DNA of 64,000 nt from Ruania zhangjianzhongii (lineage in GTDB: Bacteria; Actinomycetota; Actinomycetes; Actinomycetales; Beutenbergiaceae): NCBI RefSeq assembly GCF_008000995.1, contig NZ_CP042828.1:3648882-3712881 (forward strand). The letters are read 5' to 3'. Below are positions 24,422-30,412 of the stretch, piece after piece. The notes below the pieces were generated by a model, which did no database searches, was not told where the DNA came from, and worked only from the letters and a program-made list of their open reading frames with translations. The translations under genes were made by a program, and so were the position numbers. Numbering within the stretch: the stretch's first letter is position 1; each line of letters opens with the position of its first letter.

Positions 24422-25110
24422 TGCGCATCTCAGCGCTGGCGGAGCTCGCCGGGGTGACGGTCCGAACCATCCGCTACTACCACCAGATGGGCGTGCTGCC
24501 GGAGCCTCCGCGTCGATCCAACGGGTACCGGGACTACACCGGGGATCATCTGGTGGCAGTGCTGAGGATCAGCCAGTTGACCGGCTCTGGCCTTTCGCTG
24601 GCGCAGGCCGGAGCCGTGGCCGCCGGCTCCGGTTCCTCCTCAACCGAGGAGGCGCTGGATGACGTGGACCGGGCCCTGGAAGCGAAGATCACGGCTCTGA
24701 CCGCGCAACGCGAACGATTGGCCCGCGCTCGCGCCGGACACCACGTCGGACTCTCGGGAGCGGCAGCCGCGCTCAGCCTGACACGCGCCGACATCCCGGT
24801 CGCGATCGTGATCGCCCACCTCTACCGGGATCATCCGCAGACCGAAGTTCTCGCCGACGCGCTCCGTGACCCGCAGACGCGGTCGGCCTTGGCGTCCTTG
24901 CAGGAGCGCTTCGACGCCATCGACGGGACCACCACCGACGGCGAGCTCGGTGAGCTCATGGCGCAGGCGCAGTCGCTGGTCGCCGAGGTCGCCGACGGAA
25001 TGCCGCCGCTGGCCGAGAAGCAGTTGCAGGTCATCCTCGACCTGGCCGAGAAGGGTCTGAACGACCGGCAGAAGGACTTCGTGCGCACGGGGATAAGGCC
25101 ACCGTTCTAG
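24421..25110 (+). CDS. MerR-family regulator of the MFS operon
   Basis: 229 aa. Winged helix-turn-helix at residues 1-70 (MRISALAELAGVTVRTIRYYHQMGVLPEP, RSNGYRDYT), then a coiled-coil dimerisation helix (DDVDRALEAKITALTAQRERLARA) and an effector domain of ~110 residues without Cys, which argues against metal sensing and for an organic ligand. Its ATG shares its A with the MFS stop, so it is co-translated. It probably activates the promoter at 23173-23203 when bound to the exporter's substrate. Confidence 0.88.
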   Translation: MRISALAELAGVTVRTIRYYHQMGVLPEPPRRSNGYRDYTGDHLVAVLRISQLTGSGLSLAQAGAVAAGSGSSSTEEALDDVDRALEAKITALTAQRERLARARAGHHVGLSGAAAALSLTRADIPVAIVIAHLYRDHPQTEVLADALRDPQTRSALASLQERFDAIDGTTTDGELGELMAQAQSLVAEVADGMPPLAEKQLQVILDLAEKGLNDRQKDFVRTGIRPPF

Positions 25111-25168
25111 GCCAAGCCTCGTGCTCGCGCGGCCTCGCGGCCTCGGCGCAGAGCACCGCCGCGACGTG

Positions 25169-25294
25169 TCAGGTGATCGCCAGGTTCTCGTAGGCGGCCG
25201 AGACTTTGCACCATCGCGAGACCAGATCGAGATGCCGCTCCACGACGTCGCAACCCCAGTGGCACCGGAACTCAGGCAGAGGCGCGTCAGTCAT
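25169..25294 (-). pseudogene. Possible remnant of an IS5-type transposase C-terminus
   Basis: A 41-codon frame starting MTDAPLPEFR and continuing CHWGCDVVERHLDLVSRWCKVSAAYENLAIT. The spacing V-V-E-R then W then A-x-Y-x-x-L-A-x-T resembles the C-terminal block of IS5-family transposases (VVER...ATRYDKLAVT). After the TGA the same frame continues HVAAVLCAEAA, again like the transposase end, so the stop may be a mutation. No other part of the element, no inverted ends and no target duplication were found. The frame overlaps the hepT remnant stop. Confidence 0.4.
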
Positions 25295-25308
25295 GCCTCA
25301 TTTTGACG
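25264..25308. repeat. 45-bp direct repeat, copy 1
   Basis: Starts ACCGGAACTCAGGCAGAGGC and ends GCCTCATTTTGACG; identical to 28001-28045. It contains the last codons of the hepT remnant and the junction to the transposase-like frame. The two copies bracket the vapBC, NmrA and TetR genes. Confidence 0.9.
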
Positions 25309-25482
25309 GCGGCCAGTCGGAGCGAGATCAGTTCGGCAGTGACGTTGCCTCGCAGCGCTTCGGCGAGTGGCGGGAGATGGGCCTCAACGAGGCCGCGCAC
25401 GATGTCAGCGTCGACTCCGAAGCACTGGTGGACGAAGACATTGCGGAAGCCCCGGATCTGCGGCCAGGCTATCCCCGAACTA
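25287..25482 (-). pseudogene. HepT (DUF86) HEPN toxin, 5'-truncated
   Basis: The frame reads AWPQIRGFRNVFVHQCFGVD and VEAHLPPLAEAL up to a TGA at 25287. RNVFVH is the R-x4-H catalytic motif of HEPN RNases, and the flanking sequence matches the C-terminal half of HepT, the toxin partner of the MntA nucleotidyltransferase antitoxin. An in-frame TAG lies just upstream and the N-terminal half is missing, so only ~64 codons remain. No mntA gene is nearby. It abuts the 3' end of vapC. Confidence 0.7.
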
Positions 25483-25504
25483 CACGCCCTTCGCGGTCAT
25501 GGCC

Positions 25505-25924
25505 TCACACAGTCCACGGGTTCAGAACCCGAACACCTGTCTCCGCAAAGTCCTTTTCGTTGCGCGTGGCGCACATCGCACCATGTGCTCGACAGATCGC
25601 CGCGATCTGCGCATCAGGGGTACTGATCGGCAGCCCCGCTTGTTCTCGAGCGAACAGAACTTCTGCATACTCTTCAGCAGCCTCATCATCGAACACGAGA
25701 AGCGAACGCGTGTTGCGGTAGGGATCGATCGCGGCACCGAGCGCCGCCTCCAAATCGCTCTTACGCCGACCATCCGGCAGCCATCGCACACCCGCGAGCA
25801 ATTCGGCGAGTGTGATCGTCGTGATCGCAACGTCGTCAGTGAGGGACTCGAGCCACTCGATCACACCAGGATCAGGCGTCGGCCGGAATGCCTCCGAGAT
25901 GACGTTCGTATCGAGAACGATCAT
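25505..25924 (-). CDS. vapC: PIN-domain toxin VapC/FitB
   Basis: 139-aa PIN-domain endoribonuclease. The acidic metal ligands are visible: Asp5 in MIVLDTNVISEAF, Glu in TLAELLAGV near residue 41, Asp in STPDAQIAAI near 104, and Asp in RNEKDFAETG near 123. The FitB-type sequence LPDGRRKSDLEAAL and the closing LNPW are typical of the FitB branch. It cleaves RNA when released from its antitoxin. Its ATG overlaps the antitoxin stop by 4 nt, the usual order antitoxin then toxin. Confidence 0.92.
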   Translation of the reverse strand: MIVLDTNVISEAFRPTPDPGVIEWLESLTDDVAITTITLAELLAGVRWLPDGRRKSDLEAALGAAIDPYRNTRSLLVFDDEAAEEYAEVLFAREQAGLPISTPDAQIAAICRAHGAMCATRNEKDFAETGVRVLNPWTV

Positions 25925-26154
25925 CCGAAATCTACCGAACGCGCGGCGTCCGACCGTTCCGGAATCCGCAGTTCCTCAGCGCCACCGGCCTCGCGGGCGA
26001 CACGCATGAGCGCGATGCCGATGTGCGGCCTCAACGATGCACGCATCAAGATGTCGCGCACCTCTGCTTCCATAGAGCGGCCATGTTCCTTTGCCTGCGC
26101 AGCCAGACGGTCTTTCACAGACTCATCAAGACCGCGGACGATGATCGACGACAT
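25921..26154 (-). CDS. vapB: FitA/VapB-type ribbon-helix-helix antitoxin
   Basis: 77 aa. MSSIIVRGLDESVKDRLAAQA followed by HGRSMEAEVRDILMRA is the FitA-like ribbon-helix-helix DNA-binding domain (residues 1-40). The C-terminal tail (IPERSDAARSVDFG) would wrap the VapC active site. It should repress its own promoter by binding the palindrome 15 bp upstream. The ATG at 26154 has AGGAGGTGG close upstream. Confidence 0.9.
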   Translation of the reverse strand: MSSIIVRGLDESVKDRLAAQAKEHGRSMEAEVRDILMRASLRPHIGIALMRVAREAGGAEELRIPERSDAARSVDFG

Positions 26155-26168
26155 CAGAACCACCTCCT

Positions 26169-26196
26169 GGAGTGATAGCACCAATGCTATCACTCC
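26169..26196. promoter_or_regulatory. vapBC operator, 12-bp perfect inverted repeat
   Basis: GGAGTGATAGCA (26169-26180) and TGCTATCACTCC (26185-26196) pair perfectly across a 4-nt spacer. It ends 14 bp before the antitoxin start codon, the expected autoregulatory site. An embedded TATCAC could be part of the -10. Confidence 0.8.
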
Positions 26197-26434
26197 GCTT
26201 CGCGTTCGCAAGTGCGGCGAGGATCGGCTCGAGGTCAGGCATTAACCTCTTGAGCCCAGGTGGGCATGGCTCGGTCTGCGACCGGCGCACATGCGGGCTG
26301 GAGGCCGTCACCGAACGCTCGTCCGGCGAGACAGTTCCGCTGCACGACACGAGACGCGGCGGGGCCCAGGATGCCGCTCTGCCAACGTGCCGGAAACCTT
26401 GACCCGGACGCTCCACTCCCCCGGCGAGTCCTGC
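26197..26434. other. Intergenic stretch, nothing recognised
   Basis: Between the vapBC operator and the end of the NmrA-like gene. No gene or strong hairpin seen. Confidence 0.5.
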
Positions 26435-27325
26435 TCACGAAAAGTCTGGGGCGTGATCATGCGCCCACTGTTGATAGGGACGCGCCGCGGCACCCGTGAT
26501 CTGGTCAAGCGTGAGGTAGGTACCGTCTTCTGGCGCGGTGGTCTCGTGAGGTTCGTCCGCGACGCCCTCGACGCCATCGTAGCTCTCGAAGCCGAACAGG
26601 AAGTCAGCATTCGCCGCCGCGAAGCCCCCTTGTTCCTGGTAGAAGGCACGCGCTTCGCGTGCAGTGACCTCGTCGAGAGTAATGGTCTCTCCGACAGCAC
26701 TTGCGATCGCCGCGATCTGTTCGCGTTTTGTGAGGCTGTCAGGGCCGATGATCGTATCGATCCGCCCACGACGGCGAGAGTCAAGCAGATTGGCCAGGAC
26801 GACCTCTGCCACGTCATCCTCATGGACGGGATGGCCGACTTGATCAGGGAAGGGTTCGACGACTCGCCGGCTTCTGCTGATCGACGGGCCCCAAATAAGA
26901 AGCGAGTTCGTCGCGAACTCGCCGGGACGGACGATGCTCCACTGCAGCCCCGAGCCTTGCACAGCCTCCTCCGCGGTCGCGTTGTACGTGGTGTCGTAGC
27001 CGGCTGTCACCGCTGCCGAGGAGATCAGGACGACGTGCTCGATTCCTTGGCTGCGTGCGAGCGCCAGCACGTCGTCGATGGTTTCCGGCACTGCGATCAA
27101 CACCAGCTGTGAGACGCCATCAAACGCGTCCCTGAGCGAGGAAGGGGAGTTCAAGTCTCCGTAGGCGACCTCTGCGCCCGGGGGGAGCGATGCGCGTTCG
27201 GGGCGGCGAGAAGTTCCGCGCGCGGAGCGCCCAGCTTTGAGGAGTCCTGAAACGACGCGACGACCGATGGCACCCGTCGCGCCGGTGACCACCGTGAGTT
27301 GCCGCGAAGCCCTATGAGACATCAT
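26435..27325 (-). CDS. NmrA-like NAD(P)-binding protein (atypical SDR)
   Basis: 296 aa. The cofactor motif is VTGATGAIGRRV near residues 12-23, followed by SRRPERASL, whose Arg residues suggest NADPH. The body (AYGDLNSPSSLRDAFDGVSQLVLI, YNATAEEAVQGSGLQWSIVRPG) is that of NmrA/YtfG-like atypical SDRs, which act as redox sensors or quinone reductases. The catalytic YxxxK is absent or degenerate, as usual here. The ATG at 27325 (protein MMSHRAS) lies 6 nt after a perfect TATAAT; longer starts at 27343 and 27361 are less likely. It is divergent from a TetR gene. Confidence 0.85.
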   Translation of the reverse strand: MMSHRASRQLTVVTGATGAIGRRVVSGLLKAGRSARGTSRRPERASLPPGAEVAYGDLNSPSSLRDAFDGVSQLVLIAVPETIDDVLALARSQGIEHVVLISSAAVTAGYDTTYNATAEEAVQGSGLQWSIVRPGEFATNSLLIWGPSISRSRRVVEPFPDQVGHPVHEDDVAEVVLANLLDSRRRGRIDTIIGPDSLTKREQIAAIASAVGETITLDEVTAREARAFYQEQGGFAAANADFLFGFESYDGVEGVADEPHETTAPEDGTYLTLDQITGAAARPYQQWAHDHAPDFS

Positions 27326-27351
27326 AGTCTCATTATAAGCCATCGTAGTAT
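27314..27351. promoter_or_regulatory. Divergent promoters and operator for NmrA-like gene and TetR
   Basis: ATGAGAC (27314-27320) and GTCTCAT (27327-27333) form a perfect 7-bp inverted repeat with spacer ATCATA. The minus-strand TATAAT (27332-27337) overlaps it and ends 6 nt before the NmrA-like start. On the plus strand TAGTAT (27346-27351) lies 9 nt before the tetR ATG. A bound TetR would block the NmrA-like promoter directly. Confidence 0.7.
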
Positions 27352-27360
27352 CCTCATTCA

Positions 27361-27945
27361 ATGCACCTATCGCCGCAGCGCGCCCGCACCCGACAAGCGA
27401 TCCTGGATGCGGCAGCCGCGCGCTGGACTCACGACCCCACTGCCAGCCTGAGCCACGTGGCCTCCGCTGCAGGAGTAGGTCGCGCCACCATTCACCGCTA
27501 CTTCCCCGATCGCTCGGCCCTTCAATCAGCGCTTGTCACCGACTCCTGGACAACCCTCCTCGGGACAGTCCGAGAAGCCCAACCATCCATGGGCTCAGCA
27601 ATCGAGGTGATCCAACGGATCGTCACTGCGATGGTGTACGAAGGCGACCGAGTGAGATACCTGTTCACGGCCACCGAGGGCTCCCCCTCGGACGAGGACG
27701 CCGGAATCGCCCAGACGGTGGACGAATTGATCCTCGATGAGATAAAACGGGGCCAACATGAAGGGACCCTTGATCCAGCCGTCCCGCCGAGGTGGATCGA
27801 ATTGATGATCTGGAGCACTGTTTACACAGGCCTGCAAGCCGCATCGGACGAACTCGTGCCCCGACACGGCGTAGAGGCACTGATACACCGCACCCTCAGG
27901 CGCATGATCACCATCGATTCCCAGGGTTCCCCTGGGCACCCCTAA
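27361..27945 (+). CDS. TetR-family regulator, divergent from the NmrA-like gene
   Basis: 194 aa. The helix-turn-helix spans about residues 8-52 (ASLSHVASAAGVGRATIHRYF), and the following PDRSALQSALV is typical. The helical C-terminal domain has a single Trp-rich stretch (PPRWIELMIWSTVYTGL). It starts 36 bp from the NmrA-like start and almost certainly controls it through the repeat at 27314-27333. The inducer is unknown; electrophiles or quinones are common for such pairs. Confidence 0.86.
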   Translation: MHLSPQRARTRQAILDAAAARWTHDPTASLSHVASAAGVGRATIHRYFPDRSALQSALVTDSWTTLLGTVREAQPSMGSAIEVIQRIVTAMVYEGDRVRYLFTATEGSPSDEDAGIAQTVDELILDEIKRGQHEGTLDPAVPPRWIELMIWSTVYTGLQAASDELVPRHGVEALIHRTLRRMITIDSQGSPGHP

Positions 27946-27993
27946 GAGCATCTCGACGGTATAGATCAATTCACTACGTGCGATCGGGGTTAG

Positions 27994-28013
27994 ACGTTGA
28001 ACCGGAACTCAGG
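27994..28013 (-). repeat. Copy of the ychF-3'-end-like element joined to the 45-bp repeat
   Basis: ACGTTGAACCGGAACTCAGG. On the minus strand the reading PEFRFNV followed by TAA (stop at 27990-27992) matches the YchF C-terminus at its last residues, then switches at GGAACTC into the 45-bp repeat. It looks like a recombination joint. Confidence 0.6.
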
Positions 28014-28045
28014 CAGAGGCGCGTCAGTCATGCCTCATTTTGACG
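28001..28045. repeat. 45-bp direct repeat, copy 2
   Basis: Identical to 25264-25308. Sequence beyond both ends differs, so the duplicated unit is 45 bp. It lies between the TetR gene and the end of the aadA-like gene. Confidence 0.9.
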
Positions 28046-28133
28046 CCTGACCTGTGCTTTTGGTCCATCAAGCAGGCACGGTGCTACACATCACGAGGAG
28101 TCCTCGTCGCAATCCAGGGCTCCTGTCACGACG

Positions 28134-28967
28134 TCAGGAGGAGTCCGATGGCGTACCCGCACCAAGGTGGTCCGCGGCGTCGTGAACCAGACGTTGCAGT
28201 GTCTGCACGGTGCCGAGAGTCCGCTCGCGTCGGTCCATCCAGTCGACCCGGATCCTCCCGAGGTATTCGTCTCTGGCCAGGCTCAGCAGTTCGGCCTCCG
28301 CCTTGACCAGACGAGGGCGAACCCGCTCAGCGGCTTCGTGCTTCGGAAGTATCTGTCCCGATTCGGCCGTGACGACCATCCGTGCCAGGGTCAGCAGGAC
28401 ATTGCGTTCGTCACCGACCAAGCCGTTGGGCATGTCGGGGAGAAGCGCGAGCTGAGCCCGCTGGAGCAGAGTCGGAGGGACGCGAGGAACGACGTCCTGC
28501 AGTGCCTCTCCGTGCAGCACCCGGTGAGAACCCAGCGCCGTGAACAGGAGGATCACCACATCCGGATCATGTTCCGGGTCGGATGCGAGGCCGTCGACGA
28601 GTTCGCCGCGCATCCATTCTCCGTATTGGAAATCGGGACGCGGATTCTCCGTCAACGGGTGCACGTCGTCCACGACTAAGCTGGTCACTTCCAGCGGTCG
28701 ACGGCCGGCGACCTCGGGAAACCGGCTCTCGTTCCCACTCCACCCCGAGACGCCGAGCAGTAGAGCGACCAACGAGGCCCGCTCCGCTGCGGTCAGAGTT
28801 CTGCGGGTGAGGACGAGCAGGTCGATATCGCTGTCCGGGCACAGTCCGGTCGTAGCACCCGATCCGTAGAGGTAGACGCCGACCAGCCCGCCGGGGTCCT
28901 CTTTGCGCAGATGATCAAGAACCGGACGGATCTGATCGTCTACCGCCGCGATGGAGCTGCCGCTCAC
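28134..28967 (-). CDS. AadA-like aminoglycoside nucleotidyltransferase domain protein
   Basis: 277 aa. The nucleotidyltransferase motif is GSGATTGLCPDSDIDLLV near residues 36-53, with the two Mg-binding aspartates, preceded by GVYLYG as in AadA. The C-terminal helical domain (NVLLTLARMVVTAESGQI, and KHEAAERVRP) matches the AadA/ANT(9) helical domain that positions spectinomycin or streptomycin. Length is slightly above the ~260 aa of AadA. Its start overlaps the higA stop by 4 nt, making it the third gene of a higBA operon. Resistance is predicted from family only. Confidence 0.82.
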   Translation of the reverse strand: MSGSSIAAVDDQIRPVLDHLRKEDPGGLVGVYLYGSGATTGLCPDSDIDLLVLTRRTLTAAERASLVALLLGVSGWSGNESRFPEVAGRRPLEVTSLVVDDVHPLTENPRPDFQYGEWMRGELVDGLASDPEHDPDVVILLFTALGSHRVLHGEALQDVVPRVPPTLLQRAQLALLPDMPNGLVGDERNVLLTLARMVVTAESGQILPKHEAAERVRPRLVKAEAELLSLARDEYLGRIRVDWMDRRERTLGTVQTLQRLVHDAADHLGAGTPSDSS

Positions 28968-29266
28968 GCCACCTCCAGCGGCGTGATCGCGGCGATCTGC
29001 TCCCCGGCGCGGTCCTCTGCGCGATCCAGGTCGTAATGGCTCTGCAGGTTGATCCAGAACTCTGCCGACGTGCCGAAGTACTTCGCGAGCCGCAGGGCGG
29101 TATCAGCCGTGATCCCCCGCTTGCCATGCACGATCTCGTTGACCCTCCGCGGCGGCACGCGAATCGACACGGCGAGCTTGTTCTGCGTGATCCCGAACCC
29201 CTCGATGAAGTCCTCCATGAGCACCTCACCGGGGTGAATCGGATCGATCCTGTCAGTGGTAGTCAA
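28964..29266 (-). CDS. higA: HigA-type antitoxin
   Basis: 100 aa, XRE-type helix-turn-helix: HPGEVLMEDFIEGFGITQNK, then RVPPRRVNEIVHGKRGIT and a third helix DTALRLAKYFGTSAEFW. This is the canonical HigA/GraA/VapI sequence. It neutralises the HigB toxin and represses the operon. It overlaps the end of higB by 14 nt and the start of the aadA-like gene by 4 nt, so all three are translated together. Confidence 0.93.
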   Translation of the reverse strand: MTTTDRIDPIHPGEVLMEDFIEGFGITQNKLAVSIRVPPRRVNEIVHGKRGITADTALRLAKYFGTSAEFWINLQSHYDLDRAEDRAGEQIAAITPLEVA

Positions 29267-29534
29267 CGATCTCCACCTCCTCCGGTCCGGCCGCGGTCCA
29301 CACGAAGCAGATCCGCCACTGGTCGTTGATCCTGATGCTGTGCTGTCCGGCCCGGTCGCCCTTCAGCGCTTCGAGCCGGTTTCCTGGTGGAACGCGAAGG
29401 TCCTCCAGAGACTCGGCGGATCCCACCTGACGCAGCTTGCGCAGCGCGACCCGATGGATCCGAGGATCGATCGAACGCGCGCGTTCACGACGCCACAGAC
29501 GCTCGGTGTCCTTGCTTCCGAACGATCTGATCAC
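29253..29534 (-). CDS. higB: HigB/GraT-type toxin (RelE superfamily mRNA interferase)
   Basis: 93 aa. IRSFGSKDTERLW, the basic helix PRIHRVALRKLRQV, EDLRVPPGNRLEALKGDRAGQ and INDQWRICFVW with the closing VEIVDYH are the complete set of HigB/GraT conserved blocks. It cleaves mRNA on the ribosome. Toxin-first gene order is normal for higBA. The GTG at 29534 lies 8 nt after a TATACG box. The conserved Arg and His residues needed for RelE-like catalysis appear intact. Confidence 0.92.
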   Translation of the reverse strand: MIRSFGSKDTERLWRRERARSIDPRIHRVALRKLRQVGSAESLEDLRVPPGNRLEALKGDRAGQHSIRINDQWRICFVWTAAGPEEVEIVDYH

Positions 29535-29570
29535 GGGACCAGCGTATAACGGAAAGCGTCAATAACGCTA
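29535..29570 (-). promoter_or_regulatory. Promoter region of the higB-higA-aadA operon
   Basis: On the minus strand TATACG (29543-29548) lies 8 nt before the higB GTG. Around it AGCGT and ACGCT half-sites repeat (29541, 29555, 29566), a plausible HigA operator. The region begins right at the ychF-like element copy. Confidence 0.4.
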
Positions 29571-29571
29571 G

Positions 29572-29602
29572 ACGTTAAACCTGAACTCCACCACGTTCCG
29601 GC
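29572..29602 (-). repeat. Copy of the ychF-3'-end-like element upstream of higB
   Basis: Starts ACGTTAAACCTGAACTCC and ends CACCACGTTCCGGC. On the minus strand it reads RNVVEFRFNV then TAG (29568-29570), matching the last eight residues of YchF (VVEFRFNV). No other YchF sequence precedes it. Confidence 0.7.
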
Positions 29603-29666
29603 ACATACCATCCTCTGGGCCAAGGCAAAGCGGGCACACACAGCGGGAACTGTCGGCAGAGGGGCC

Positions 29667-29695
29667 GCCCCTCCTCGGAGAGTCCGAGGAGGGGC
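29667..29695. terminator. Hairpin terminator after the DUF1801 gene
   Basis: A perfect 13-bp stem (GCCCCTCCTCGGA at 29667-29679 with 29683-29695) and a 3-nt loop GAG, 9 nt after the DUF1801 stop on the minus strand. No U-tract. Confidence 0.8.
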
Positions 29696-29704
29696 GCGCC
29701 GCGA

Positions 29705-30058
29705 TCAGTCGACCACCGAGCGAACGATCTCCGCAATGCGCTTCTCTGTGTGCGCGTCCACCGTCTCGAAGTACCAGGCAGCCGGCATCAGCGTCCCGTC
29801 GACGCCTCCCGCTGGCCGCAAGTCGGCCTTCTCGGTGAGCGCGAGGTTCAATCGCTCGTCGTTGCGCAGCGTCACGAGTGCGGGCGTGCTCGCCGACATC
29901 GCATAGGCAGGCATTCCGTACCAGATCCGCGGCTTGAGAGCGGGGGCAGCGGCCACGATGATGTCGTGCACACGTCGCACGACCGACTGCCGCGGTTCCT
30001 CCATGCTCGAGATCTTGTCGATGACTTGGGTCAGGTTCTTCTCGTCCTTCGACGACAT
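29705..30058 (-). CDS. DUF1801-domain protein
   Basis: 117 aa. KPRIWYGMPAYAM and LRNDERLNLALTEKADL, with the closing ETVDAHTEKRIAEIVRSVV, fit the DUF1801/YdhG-like fold, a small soluble family of unknown role, sometimes linked to iron or stress. GAAAGGA lies about 8 nt before the ATG at 30058. It is transcribed alone, ends at the hairpin at 29667 and stands between the accessory higBA region and ychF. Confidence 0.78.
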   Translation of the reverse strand: MSSKDEKNLTQVIDKISSMEEPRQSVVRRVHDIIVAAAPALKPRIWYGMPAYAMSASTPALVTLRNDERLNLALTEKADLRPAGGVDGTLMPAAWYFETVDAHTEKRIAEIVRSVVD

Positions 30059-30412
30059 GTCATGTCCTTTCGTCGGCCGATATCGCATCGGCGGGAATGA
30101 AGTTGGCGCATCGTGCGCCGCACCCCATCCGGACATGTCCTGAGCGACTCAGGTCTCTCCGCGATGATTCACGTGACCTCACGTGGAAGCGCAGTCGGTG
30201 GCGTACCACCAATGTCAGGCTACCTGCCGCCGAGTCAGCGAGTCCAGCCCGATGCGTGACGCGCACGGGTCGCGATCACCGAGTCAGACCAGATCGTCAT
30301 GAGTCAGGCCATCGTGCACGACGACACAGATCGTCGCGCTCCGACGATGACAACCGCCCGCCCCAAGCTTCGTCTCACCTGCGGATCGCTCAACGGCGGC
30401 AGTCTCAACCGG
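30059..30412. other. Intergenic stretch between DUF1801 gene and ychF end
   Basis: 354 nt without a believable gene. CACGTG occurs twice around 30170-30185. No strong terminator for ychF was seen. Confidence 0.5.

Noticed and set aside
25264-28045. A complete composite transposon
   Set aside because: The 45-bp repeats lack terminal inverted repeats and no intact transposase is present; only a remnant frame was seen.
28134-28967. MntA antitoxin partner of the nearby HepT remnant
   Set aside because: It is 277 aa with an AadA-type helical domain, while MntA is much shorter; linkage is to higBA instead.
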